Part shown: in pieces, positions 7,804-16,969 of the stretch
Layout of the letters: each line of letters starts with the position of its first letter
How positions within the stretch are numbered: position 1 is the stretch's first letter
Assembly (NCBI RefSeq): GCF_000739575.1
Contig: NZ_BBJO01000022.1
Coordinates: forward strand, 1 to 64,000
Length of the DNA: 64,000 bases
Direction: 5' to 3'
Source of the DNA: Halobellus rufus
GTDB lineage: Archaea; Halobacteriota; Halobacteria; Halobacteriales; Haloferacaceae
The notes under the pieces: model-generated
Seen by the model: the letters and a program-made list of their open reading frames with translations, nothing else
What the model was told of the DNA's origin: nothing
Database searches by the model: none
Position numbers and translations under genes: made by a program

Positions 7804-8526
7804 ATGAAAATTGGTCTAATAAGCGACGTCCACGCGAATCTCCCCGCGCTAGAGGCAGTTCTAGATGCTGCTCCCGAGATCGATGTCTGGATTCATGCCG
7901 GGGATATCGTCGGCTATGGACCGTGGCCATCAGAGACGATCTCGGTCTTCCAGAAGGAAGGCATCGTATCCATTCAGGGAAACCACGATCGGGCCGCGAT
8001 TGGCGATTTCCACGATGGATTCGTGGGAATCCCGAGACTGATGGCAGAATGGACCGCGTCCCAACTGTCCGACGAAGAATGCCAGTATCTCGAATCGCTG
8101 CCGGTAGAAACCAATTACGCGGACGGCCAGATACACGTCGTTCACGGTGCTCCTGACGCACCAAACAGGCGCCTGACACTGGATGACATCGAACCATCAC
8201 TACTTGATGGTGGGGATGTTCTCGTCTTGGGCCATACCCACGACCAGATCGTACGCGAGTTCGACGCCGGCACCGTTGTGAACCCCGGGAGTGTCGGTCA
8301 ACCGCGTGATGGCGACTGGCGGTCCGCATTCGCCATTTTATCCCTCGATACGATGGACGTGGAAACACACCGAATACCGTATCCTTACGAGCGCGTCCAG
8401 GAGACGGCCCGGTCGTACGGTTTCCCAGACCCGATCGTTACTGCGTACGAACGAGGGAGCATCTCTTCCTCTGAACTCGCTAGCTGGACTGAGGACGTGG
8501 ACCCGCAGGATCTCGGCCTGGACTGA
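7804..8526 (+). CDS. Calcineurin-like metallophosphoesterase
   Basis: The protein has 240 residues with all motifs of the family: D-V-H (8-10), GD (33-34), GNHD (59-62), HVVHG (111-115) and GHTH (143-146), giving a dinuclear metal site. It resembles the small archaeal/bacterial YfcE/MJ0936 group, whose members hydrolyse simple phosphodiesters or aryl phosphates. It is intact and cytoplasmic (no signal peptide). It follows the dikinase ATP-grasp gene on the same strand with a 57-base gap, so the two are probably co-transcribed. In that setting it could remove a phosphate added earlier by the dikinase, as the phosphohydrolase of the bacterial cresol cluster does; that is inference from neighbourhood only. 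Confidence 0.88.
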   Translation: MKIGLISDVHANLPALEAVLDAAPEIDVWIHAGDIVGYGPWPSETISVFQKEGIVSIQGNHDRAAIGDFHDGFVGIPRLMAEWTASQLSDEECQYLESLPVETNYADGQIHVVHGAPDAPNRRLTLDDIEPSLLDGGDVLVLGHTHDQIVREFDAGTVVNPGSVGQPRDGDWRSAFAILSLDTMDVETHRIPYPYERVQETARSYGFPDPIVTAYERGSISSSELASWTEDVDPQDLGLD

Positions 8527-8602
8527 CCGACCGAGTTCGTTCCGATCTCTGGTTCGGCATTAACCGCTTCCGGCGTGAAGAACGGAGAAATAGACAATGA
8601 GG

Positions 8603-10489
8603 CTAGTCCGCCCGCTCTACGATTTCGACAGTTCCCTCTTCGCCATCGACACGGATACGATCGCCAGTTTCGATTTCGGACGTTGCTGCACCCGTTCCAG
8701 TAACAGCGGGCACGCCGTACTCTCGACAGACGACCGCAGCGTGGCTGGTGATGCCGCCGTCGTCAGTAACGGCGGCGTTGATACGCGGGAAGACGGGAGC
8801 CCACGCTGGGTTGGTGTAGTGAGCGACGAGGATTTCTCCGTCTTCGAGTTTATCGAGTTCCTCTGTACTTGACAGCACGCGGGCGTTCCCCTCGACGACA
8901 CCCGACGAGGATCCGAACCCGTCAAGGGAGTCCCGCGGCCCTTCCTGCGATTCCGCCTTCAGTTCGTTGTACACTCTGTCTGTCGTGATCCCCCAACTCA
9001 TAATGAGGGTTGGATCGGTGATCTGTTCCGGCGGCTCACCTAGGAACGATGGTGGCGTCCATTCCTGCGCCGCTTCTAGGATTTCTCGCCGTTTTTCAGC
9101 CATCTTCTTCCACTTCGTTGGGGTGAATCCGTCCGGACCGAGCGCCCACGTTTCACAGACCTCTTCCAGGAGTTCTGCCACCTCGAACTTGGTGAACATA
9201 AAGATGTCATCGGGTTCTTCGATGAGCCCTTCATTTGCGGCGAGTTGGCCGAACTCCCGCATCTTGGCGAAGATCTCCGTTCCGAGCCAATGTTCGATCC
9301 AGAATTGATGATCCTCAGCATACTCATAAATGCTGAGGCAGGTTTCGAGCGCCTGGTTGAACTGTTGGAGTTCCTCCTCGGAGTCGCAGTAGGTCCGGTA
9401 CTCGTCGATCAATTCGTTCCGCTCCTCGCGTAGTTTTTCGAAGTCGCGGCCGACGTCCTTGCCTTCCTCAAGGCGTTGAACCTTAGCTCGAAGGTGTTCG
9501 AACGGTGCGACCAGGTCATCGATCCACGACCCGTCCTTGTGGCTTAGGCCGTCCCCGTAGGAGAGATGGAACCAGGGGTCTTTGGCCTCATTGAATGCTT
9601 CCACGAACTCCCGACCATTCTCGGATTCCTCCAACCGCGATAGTTTCGCCTCGGGTTCGAGATCCGATTTCAGCACGGACACCACGTCGTCTCCAAGTTC
9701 TACTGCCAGTTCCGCGAGGTCGTTCAGTTCTTCGTCGGGGCGAATGAGATCCGGTTCGAACCCGGATACCATCTTACCGATGGTGTCTTCGGAGATTCCG
9801 GGGAATAAGTTCTCGCAGGTCTCCCGAAACGTCAAATACGCTAGGAAAGACAGATGGAGGAACTCGAAGTGGCGCTGATACCCCTCGAACACCAGTTCGG
9901 TCAACCGGTTGTAGTTCTCGACGATAGCGAGGGTGTCCTGACTCTGCCCTTTTGCTTGAATGACGGTTTCCTCGGGTACGTACCTCGGGAGCTCCTCGGG
10001 GACGTGGAGGTCACGGATTTCGTGACCTAGCTCTCTGACCGCTGGCTTCCAGACGCCTTTCGCTAGTCCGTCGTAATTCTCGTAGACGTATTCGCTCCGT
10101 TCGGCGAAGATCTGTTGACGCTCTTCAAGGAGTTCCGGATCGTCGCACTCGATCGCTGCCCAGAACATATACCCACCTAGTACCCGAATTTCGATCGACA
10201 TCGCCGGTGGGACGGCGAATACTCGACTCGGATTCTGTCCCATTGTCATCTGCCACGCTTCCGCATTGACGGCCATATCCCACGGGGCAACTGGTTCGTT
10301 GCAGTGCGTCTTATCCCAGAACCAGAAGAACTCGTGTTCGTAGTCCGATCGTTCTTCCGTTCGATCGAATTGGAAGTAATCTGGGAAGAGGTCTTCCCAT
10401 CCCTCCAGTTCCTCCGGTATCTCCACTTCGTCCGGCCATTTAAATCGCTCGCGGTCTTCGGTGTCTCCACCTGTGACATTCGATGCCAT
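8603..10489 (-). CDS. Phenylphosphate-synthase-like His-domain subunit, copy 1
   Basis: The protein has 628 residues. The last 90 are the PEP-utilising mobile domain with the phosphorylated His: GGITSHAAVVCREYGVPAVTG, His583. The long N-terminal part (FWFWDKTHCNEP, MVSGFEPDLIRPDEEL, KDPWFHLSYGDG, WIEHWL) has no ATP-grasp or PEP-binding TIM barrel and matches, from memory, the 70-kDa protein 1 of phenylphosphate synthase. In that enzyme ATP phosphorylates the His through protein 2, and protein 1 passes the phosphate to a phenolic hydroxyl. Its partner would be the ATP-grasp protein at 6658-7746, convergent to it. A second copy lies at 14942-16840. It is preceded by a TATA-like box. The substrate could be phenol, a cresol or another hydroxyaromatic; not determinable here. 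Confidence 0.82.
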   Translation of the reverse strand: MASNVTGGDTEDRERFKWPDEVEIPEELEGWEDLFPDYFQFDRTEERSDYEHEFFWFWDKTHCNEPVAPWDMAVNAEAWQMTMGQNPSRVFAVPPAMSIEIRVLGGYMFWAAIECDDPELLEERQQIFAERSEYVYENYDGLAKGVWKPAVRELGHEIRDLHVPEELPRYVPEETVIQAKGQSQDTLAIVENYNRLTELVFEGYQRHFEFLHLSFLAYLTFRETCENLFPGISEDTIGKMVSGFEPDLIRPDEELNDLAELAVELGDDVVSVLKSDLEPEAKLSRLEESENGREFVEAFNEAKDPWFHLSYGDGLSHKDGSWIDDLVAPFEHLRAKVQRLEEGKDVGRDFEKLREERNELIDEYRTYCDSEEELQQFNQALETCLSIYEYAEDHQFWIEHWLGTEIFAKMREFGQLAANEGLIEEPDDIFMFTKFEVAELLEEVCETWALGPDGFTPTKWKKMAEKRREILEAAQEWTPPSFLGEPPEQITDPTLIMSWGITTDRVYNELKAESQEGPRDSLDGFGSSSGVVEGNARVLSSTEELDKLEDGEILVAHYTNPAWAPVFPRINAAVTDDGGITSHAAVVCREYGVPAVTGTGAATSEIETGDRIRVDGEEGTVEIVERAD

Positions 10490-10520
10490 AGTACACCAGT
10501 ATGTGAATAATGATAGAAGA

Positions 10521-10530
10521 TTATAAATTT
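10521..10530 (-). promoter_or_regulatory. TATA-box-like element of dikinase subunit copy 1
   Basis: On the minus strand this reads AAATTTATAA, about 32-41 bases before the ATG at 10489. That fits an archaeal promoter with a very short 5' leader. A purine-rich BRE is not obvious. Confidence 0.5.
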
Positions 10531-10720
10531 AGTATAATACAGATTTCATCTTCGAGGGCGCTGTGTAAAGAAACGTATAAACGAAAAATGCTCCATTGGC
10601 CTCTCGAAGCGTCGAATATAGGAAAATAGATGGACGAAGAGGTGGCCGAGTCGGAGAAATACTCGGCCAATTAGATAGGACTACTTACCGTTCGGCCGTT
10701 CCGACCTGTCTACGATAACA

Positions 10721-12106
10721 TCATAGGTCTCGCCGACCGCCTTGAACGTACGGCGCGGGAGCGACCGTGGCGCGGACTTCTTTCTCGACGTGACGCTCTA
10801 CCTTCCGCTTCTTCGAGTTCTCCTCGCCCCAGGTGATCGTCACCTCGGTCCCAGGCTCTGCGTGCTCGGTATCGATGAGCCCGACTGCCAGCATCTCGCG
10901 CTCGTTGTAGAGGTAGCCTTGCCAGTTCGTCACGCCGACGAGCTCGCCATCCTTTTCGACTCGGTCGTAGTGGGCCTTCGACCAGTGCCGAACGTTGTCC
11001 GGCATATCGATGAACTTGTACGTCTCGCCCTCCCGGAAGAGCGACGCATAGATGTCGATGACGTCCTCCTCGTTCCAGACGAAGGTGACGCGCTCACGGG
11101 TCTGGTTCTCCGCGCGTTCCTTGAGCGCCTCCTTTCCGATGAAGTCCGTGTCGAAATCGACGACGCGGCCGTGACCCCGCTCGAACGGGTCCATATAGTA
11201 CTCCGAGATATCGTCGGGTTGGAAGCTGCCGCCTATCGACATATTCGCCTCGATCTTGTCCATATCGAGCCACTCGCGGTACTCCTTCATTTCGGGGCTG
11301 TCGTAGATGGCGGGCACCGGGAACGGAATCCACCCCGATTCGAGCGGCGTCATCTTGTACCCCTTCGAGCCGAGCGCGCGGATGCCGTACTCCTCGCCGG
11401 CTTCCATAATAGTCTCCTTGACCTCGTCGTGGATCTCGTAGGGTCCGAAAATCTCGAGACCCGGCGTGCCGCCCATCCCGTGACCGAGCGCGTACACCTC
11501 GTGGCCTGCGATCGAGATCATATCCATCTCGAAGAAGCCGATTTCGGGCAGTTCCCCGTCGGTCACCTCTTTCATAATTTTCCGCGCCTCGGGACCCTGC
11601 ACTTCGAAGCGGAACTGCGGCGGGTCGCCGTCTTCTATCGGACTGTACGGCTTGTCGGCCGTTACGTCGTAGTCGCCCGTCTCGGCGTTGAACTGGATCC
11701 AGTGGTTCGCGACCGGGGTGCCGAACGTCACGAACTCCTCCTCGTCGAGGTAGAAGAGGATCAGGTCCCGGACGGAATAGCCCTCTGGCGTGACAACTTC
11801 GACGTGTTTCGCCATCGGCGGTTCGCCCTTGCGGAAGTTGTCAAAGCCGTTGACCGTGACCCACTCGTAGAAGTCGATCGAATCGGGTCCCCGGATGTAC
11901 AACGGTCCCATATGGTAGGACTGGTCGACAATAGAGGCAGTCTCTGCCATCGCCCGCTGCTCCTCGATCCAGTTTGTGAACTCGTCCGGAAAGGAGTACG
12001 ACTGATCAGGGTGATTCCAGATCGAGTGTTCCAGATCCATATCACGAAACATCTGAGCGATGTTATCAGCATCGCTCACCATCTCCTCAACGTTCTCATA
12101 CGTCAT
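10721..12106 (-). CDS. LigM-like tetrahydrofolate-dependent O-demethylase (aminomethyltransferase/GcvT fold)
   Basis: The protein has 461 residues, the size of LigM (vanillate/3-O-methylgallate O-demethylase of Sphingobium), and shares many of its landmarks as I recall them: DQSYHMGPLYIRG near residue 65, an RFEVQGPEA segment, RALGSKGYKMTPLESGWIPFPVPAIY, AIGGSF-like SIGGSFQPDDISEYY, and a C-terminal GYLYNEREMLAVGLID...WGEEN block. These distinguish it from glycine-cleavage GcvT (about 370 residues) and DmdA. LigM moves an aryl methyl-ether methyl group to tetrahydrofolate, leaving a phenol. It sits between the broken CocE copy 2 and dikinase copy 1, same strand. No folate-recycling genes are in the window. 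Substrate is unknown; a DMSP- or betaine-type demethylase is the main alternative. Confidence 0.83.
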   Translation of the reverse strand: MTYENVEEMVSDADNIAQMFRDMDLEHSIWNHPDQSYSFPDEFTNWIEEQRAMAETASIVDQSYHMGPLYIRGPDSIDFYEWVTVNGFDNFRKGEPPMAKHVEVVTPEGYSVRDLILFYLDEEEFVTFGTPVANHWIQFNAETGDYDVTADKPYSPIEDGDPPQFRFEVQGPEARKIMKEVTDGELPEIGFFEMDMISIAGHEVYALGHGMGGTPGLEIFGPYEIHDEVKETIMEAGEEYGIRALGSKGYKMTPLESGWIPFPVPAIYDSPEMKEYREWLDMDKIEANMSIGGSFQPDDISEYYMDPFERGHGRVVDFDTDFIGKEALKERAENQTRERVTFVWNEEDVIDIYASLFREGETYKFIDMPDNVRHWSKAHYDRVEKDGELVGVTNWQGYLYNEREMLAVGLIDTEHAEPGTEVTITWGEENSKKRKVERHVEKEVRATVAPAPYVQGGRRDL

Positions 12107-13757
12107 ACTTCATAGGAAAAGTGAGCGGCCGAATACAAATAAATTATGGTGATGAAAACGCGTTCAACCCCATTGGTGACTTCGACAGATAATGATTCCC
12201 TCAGATGAGGGAGTCCATTTTCGGAGTCTCAGTCTGATGTCCTGGAGGGAGAACCTCGTCCCTGATTCTCGGACGGGGGGCCTCTACCTGGGACGTCGTC
12301 TTCCGGCGGAACCTCAGGAATCACAAGGTAGGAGCCGTAATCTCCTCCTGTGTGAATTGTGTGTTCGCCTTCATTTACTGACTCCCACTCAAACGGGGTC
12401 TGTCCCTTCTCTTCCGCAGGATACGTCACTTCCAGTTCCTCCTGTCCAAGGAATGAACCAGAAACCTCCACCTGCAGCGTCTCTCCTTCGCTGAACCAGG
12501 TGCCGGAGGGTAGTATTGGTACGTGGCACTCGACGGGATCACCTGGGTCCACTTCGTCCGGGGAGTCGCCGTACGAGAGATACGGCTCCCAGTCGGTGGA
12601 CTTCTCCTTGTCGAGTTCTCTTTCGGAGAGTCGTAACCATCCGAGTGCGACGGGATAATGTAACGGGGCACCGTATCCGGTGAATTCCACCTCATCACCA
12701 TCACGATCTAACTTCCGCACGGTGACAAAGAGGTCGGCGTCGCTCGCATCCTCCGGGGTGATCCAAAGTTTCAGACTCTGATAGCCGATCAGCGCAGTAT
12801 CTTCTTGGAACGTAAACTCGAAGATTCCGCTTTCCGGTTCGGTCGAGTCGTAGCTTACCTCGCTTTCGTCCTCTGGAGCCTCGTCGACCAACTCACCGCC
12901 TTCTGCATCGAGGTACAGTCTCCGGTACTCCGTTCGCGGAATCGGAAAGTCGTCTTCGCCGTGCACAGACCAGTTCCGAAGGGTATCACGGACCTCTACT
13001 CTGACCGGCGGAACGTCGAGTATCCTGTCGTCGGTACCCTTCAGGAAATGGTCGAAGAACAGTTTCCGGAAGGCTTGCGCCTCCGTCTCGTAGAACGAGG
13101 CCCACTTCTCCCGACCGTGGTTATAGAGCCACTTGTGTTCCGAGGAGATCTGTCGGAAGGCCCTGAAGTCGCCACGACCGAAGAGTCCGTGGCTCGACCA
13201 CGATCCGCAGATAAGCGCCGGTTGTGTGACCTGTTCAAACAGCTCGTCCTCCGTTCTGTCCATGCCCTCTGGAGGATTAGTATCACTCGGCGCATCCCAG
13301 GCAGGCTCGTGCGGGGGCGTGAATATCTGGAAGATGGGCGGCGATGTCTGCGGACCGACGCCGCCGTGTCGAACGTATCCGAATGGCGATCCCTCCCACG
13401 GGCAGATGGCTTTCAAGTGTGGCGGATCCAGCCGGGTCACGTTGTACTGGTATATGGACAGCGCAGAAACGCCACTTAGTCCCACGTTCCCGTTACTCCA
13501 CTCTTGCTCTCCGGCCCACTCGATGGCGTCGTACATATCCCGGCCCACCGCTCCTCCTTCGCCCGGTGACCGCCAGCTTCCTCTCGCGTCGACAACCACG
13601 ACGACGTATCCCTGCGGAACCCAGTAGTTGTGATCCTCCGCTTCGAACGCGCACGATTCCGCGACTGGGGGACTCCACGGTGAATATCCCACGCCGTGTC
13701 CCGGCCAGTTGGCAGGGTTCCCGTCGAGATCAGTAAAAATCTCTGGGGCGTCTCCCC

Positions 13758-14454
13758 GGTCGTGTTTAGTTTGGAGCATTGAACCAGGCGGCAAATGCTT
13801 GAAGCCACTTTTCGGCGGTTTGCAGCTCAACGTGGCTGAAACAGTTTGAGAACGAGGACGTTCGACGCTTGAGCTCTCGAAAGATTCGCTCGATGGCATT
13901 CCGATTTCCATTCCGTTCAGTTTGAAATCGGAGTGCTGCTCTGGCCAGCGCAGTTTGGAGGTGTTGAGCGCCATCGACCAGAAACACGGCGGATTCGACA
14001 TCGTGTTTCTGGCGAAGTTCACGTAGGAAGATCTCGGTCAATACAGTCGTTGTCGTTGAAAACAGTCGCAGATGCAGCAGATCGTTTGTGTCGGGATCGG
14101 CTGCAGCGTACAGCCAGAATTGCTGATCGTTGATTCGAATCACAGTTTCGTCGACCGCAACGTGATTCGGGCTTCGACCCTCTGTGGGCTGTAGATCAGC
14201 CTTTTGGACCCAGTCGTGAATTGCTTTGCGCGATCGCTTGACACCCAACTCTTCGAGGATTGAGACGGTATTCGACAGCGACAGGCCCGCTAACTGCAAT
14301 TGAATACCAAGTTTCATCGCTCGCTCGGGTGTCCGCTGTCGTTCCACAAAATCCAAATCAATCCAGTCCGTGCGTCCACTGAGGCGGGCGATTTCTGGCA
14401 TAGATCACCAAGAAATCATCCCGCCTCACTCTTCATCCTTAACTAAACACGACC
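13758..14454 (-). mobile_element. IS6-family insertion sequence, 697 bp, with 8-bp target duplication
   Basis: Terminal inverted repeats GGTCGTGTTTAGTT (left) and its complement (right) bound the element. The target duplication GTCTCCCC stands at 13750-13757 and 14455-14462, exact and typical of IS6 length. The single transposase gene fills nearly the whole element. The exact duplication means the insertion is recent or at least not rearranged. Confidence 0.93.
13766..14401 (-). CDS. IS6-family DDE transposase
   Basis: The protein has 211 residues, normal for compact haloarchaeal IS6 transposases. The catalytic triad is visible: VAVDETVI (first Asp), FLVDGAQHL (second Asp), and IERIFRELKRR (Glu with the following Lys/Arg). 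The N-terminus has an HTH-like segment (LSNTVSILEELGVKRSRKAIHDWVQ). No stop or frameshift is present, so it is probably active. IS6 elements move by replicative transposition and often leave cointegrates, which can explain how modules in this region were copied. Confidence 0.92.
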   Translation of the reverse strand: MPEIARLSGRTDWIDLDFVERQRTPERAMKLGIQLQLAGLSLSNTVSILEELGVKRSRKAIHDWVQKADLQPTEGRSPNHVAVDETVIRINDQQFWLYAAADPDTNDLLHLRLFSTTTTVLTEIFLRELRQKHDVESAVFLVDGAQHLQTALARAALRFQTERNGNRNAIERIFRELKRRTSSFSNCFSHVELQTAEKWLQAFAAWFNAPN

Positions 14455-14941
14455 GTCTCCCCAGTAGATGTCTTTTCCGTACGGGGTAAATCCCATTATT
14501 ACTGGATATTCACCGGCTTCCTCTGGACGGTACACGTTGGCAGCTAGATCCAGTCCGTTACGCATCGGGACTCGCCCGTCGACTTCTTTCACGATGTTGT
14601 AAGCGATCTGTTGTCTTGGGGATCCCCACACTTCACCTTCTTCTCCCATAACCTCGTCGTGTACAGAGGCCGTTGCGCTGCTTCCGAGACATCCCACTAG
14701 TGCCGCTCCCACTCCAACACCGGTTGCTTTCAGTACACTACGTCGCGTCGACCGTCTATCAGTGCTATGACTAACTATAGCACACAAAGTGACTATATGA
14801 AAGAGTAAAATAATTTCGGGAATGGAAGCAAGTATGTATAATCGGTAATCGGATCGCATCGTCGGGAGCATTTACCCTCGCCATCTACACTATCGCTGAT
14901 TACCCCGAACAGGAGATCGACGAGGAAGATAGAGGGCCGCT

Positions 14942-16840
14942 TCAGTTCCGTTCGAGGATCTCTACCGTCCCCTCGTTGCCGTCGACGCGAATGTAGTCCC
15001 CGGTTTCGATCTGCTGAGTCGCCTGTCCCGTTCCCGTCACCGCAGGGACTCCGTACTCTCGACAAACGATGGCGGCGTGGCTCGTGATGCCACCGTCGTC
15101 GGTGACGGCGCCGGCGATCTGTGGGAAGACAGGGGCCCACGCCGGATTCGTGTAGGGCGCGACGAGGATGTCATCCTCCTCGATTTCGTCCAGTTCCTCC
15201 GTGGTGGAGAGGACACGAGCGGTGCCCTCGACCGCCCCTTTCGAGGATGCAAATCCTTCGAGCGAGTCCACTTCCTCGTCTGAACCCTCGAGGTCAAGCC
15301 AGTTGTCCACCTTGTCGGTCGTGATCCCCCAGAGCATAATGACCAGAGGATCCGATACTTCCTCCGGAGGGATTCCCATAGCCGGCGGCGGATTCCACTC
15401 TCGTGCAGCGTCCATAATTTGCCGTCGCTTCTGCGCTTTCGCCTTCCAGCGCGAGGGGACGTATCCGTCTGGTCCGAGACCCCACGTCTTGCAGAGTTCC
15501 TCGAGGAGTTCCTTGACTTGATGTTCGGTGAACAGGAAGATGTCGTCCGGGTCGTCGAGTACATCCTCGTTGACCAGCAGCTGTCCGAACTCCCGCATCT
15601 TGTCGAATATCTTCGTAGTCAGCCAGTGCTCAATCCAGAACTGGTGGTCCTCGGTGTACTCGTAGATCTCTTTGCACGTCGCGTAGGCCTGGTCGAACCG
15701 TTCACGTTCCTCGTCCGAGTCTAGATAACTCCGATATTCGTCGACGAGTTCCTTGCGTTCGGACTCGACCTGCTCGAAGTTGCGGCCGATCTCTTCACCT
15801 GCTTCAAGGCGTTCGATTTTCGTCTGCAGGTGATCGAACGGCGCTTCGAGGTCGTCGATCCACGAGTTGTCGACGCTGTGGTTGCCGTCACCGTAGGAGA
15901 TGTGGAACCAGGGATCTTTCGCCTCGTCGAACGCTTCCTTGAACTCACGACCGGCCTCCGTCTCGTCCAGACGTGCTAGTTTCTCAGATGGACCGTCGTC
16001 CGATTTCAGAACCGTTGTCACGTCGTCGCCGAGCGAGACGGCGAGTTCCGCCAGTTCGGTGAGTTCGAGGTCAGGTCGGAACAGGTCCGGTTGAATCCCC
16101 GAAACCATCTTCCCGATGACGTCCTCGGAGATGCCCGGGAAGAACTCTTCGCAGGTCTCCCTGAAGGTGAGGTACGCGAGATACGCGAGATGGAGGTATT
16201 CGAAGTGCCGCTGGTAGCCTTCCAGAGCCAAGTCCGTGAGTCGATCGTAGTTGTTGACGATCGCCAGCGTATCCTGGCTTTGTCCCTTCGCCTCGATGAT
16301 CGTCTCCTCTGGGGCGTATCTCGGTAACTCCTGCGGTACTTCGAGGTCCATTACCTCCCGACCGAGACGTTTGACTTCGGGCTTCCACTTGGCCTCGAAC
16401 AACCCGTCATAGTTTTCGTAAACGTACTCGCTGCGTTCGGCGAACACTCCACCGCGTTCTTCGAGAAGGTCTTGGTCTTCGACGGGGTGCGCGGTCCAGT
16501 AGAGGTACCCGGCAAACGTCCGGATCTCTACGGACATCGCAGGCGGGATCGCGAACACCCGGCTCGGGTTCTGGCCGATGCCGATCTGCCACGCACGTAC
16601 GAGCGTCGTTAATTCCCAAGGTCGCAGCGGTCTGTTCGAGTGGTTTTTGTCGTAAAACCAGAACTGATCTCGCTCGTAATCAGTGCGATCCTCACTCTGG
16701 TTGTAGAGGAAAAATTCCGTGTACATCTCCTCCCATCCGTCAAGTTCCTCCGGAACGTCAACCTCGTCCGCGAAGGGGAACCGTTCACTTCGACCATCGG
16801 GTCCCTCTACTGGGGACTCTTGCGTGTCATCAGTTGCCAT
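14942..16840 (-). CDS. Phenylphosphate-synthase-like His-domain subunit, copy 2
   Basis: The protein has 632 residues from the ATG at 16840; a frame open to 16936 adds an implausible leader. It parallels copy 1 (8603-10489) along its whole length: FWFYDKNHSNRP, VFAIPPAMSVEIR, MVSGIQPDLFRPD, KDPWFHISYGDG, and the catalytic GGITSHAAIVCREYGVPAVTG with His588. Again there is no ATP-grasp domain. One ATP-grasp gene serving two His-domain paralogs suggests subunits with different substrates or expression. The aldolase gene is divergent from it over a 129-base gap. The adjacent downstream gene on its strand is the IS-broken CocE copy 2. Substrate not determinable. Confidence 0.82.
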   Translation of the reverse strand: MATDDTQESPVEGPDGRSERFPFADEVDVPEELDGWEEMYTEFFLYNQSEDRTDYERDQFWFYDKNHSNRPLRPWELTTLVRAWQIGIGQNPSRVFAIPPAMSVEIRTFAGYLYWTAHPVEDQDLLEERGGVFAERSEYVYENYDGLFEAKWKPEVKRLGREVMDLEVPQELPRYAPEETIIEAKGQSQDTLAIVNNYDRLTDLALEGYQRHFEYLHLAYLAYLTFRETCEEFFPGISEDVIGKMVSGIQPDLFRPDLELTELAELAVSLGDDVTTVLKSDDGPSEKLARLDETEAGREFKEAFDEAKDPWFHISYGDGNHSVDNSWIDDLEAPFDHLQTKIERLEAGEEIGRNFEQVESERKELVDEYRSYLDSDEERERFDQAYATCKEIYEYTEDHQFWIEHWLTTKIFDKMREFGQLLVNEDVLDDPDDIFLFTEHQVKELLEELCKTWGLGPDGYVPSRWKAKAQKRRQIMDAAREWNPPPAMGIPPEEVSDPLVIMLWGITTDKVDNWLDLEGSDEEVDSLEGFASSKGAVEGTARVLSTTEELDEIEEDDILVAPYTNPAWAPVFPQIAGAVTDDGGITSHAAIVCREYGVPAVTGTGQATQQIETGDYIRVDGNEGTVEILERN

Positions 16841-16969
16841 TGTTTCGACCGATATGTAACGATAGATAAAACTTAAATGTACCGGCGATTTTGCACTGTA
16901 ACCGACGGAATTGACGTGAGAGCGTGGCGACCCCAAAAGTGATGATTGAATACACTGGATGTAGGTTGT

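Larger units (their letters stand above)
12229..14871 (-). pseudogene. CocE/NonD-family hydrolase copy 2, interrupted by an IS6-type element
   Basis: Two pieces belong to one gene: the N-terminal part (14871 down to 14463) with Tat motif STRRSVLKATG and lipobox-like VGC, ending in KDIYWGD, and the C-terminal part (13749 down to 12229) starting APEIFTDLDG, with elbow GLSGVSALS and the PepX-C domain. Removing the element at 13758-14454 and one target copy restores the frame (TACTGGGGAGAC joined to GCCCCAGAG). The intact paralog is at 4678-6519. The start is also doubtful: aligned with the paralog, its ATG is ATA here (14776-14778), with only less likely ATGs upstream. It lies in the same order after dikinase copy 2 as the paralog does relative to copy 1, so the pair was probably duplicated together. 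Confidence 0.88.

Noticed and set aside
10742..12115. Long plus-strand open frame opposite the LigM-like gene
   Set aside because: It mirrors the minus-strand gene, is rich in Arg/Val/His/Leu as expected of an antisense frame in GC-rich DNA, and shows no domain; the opposite strand has clear motifs.
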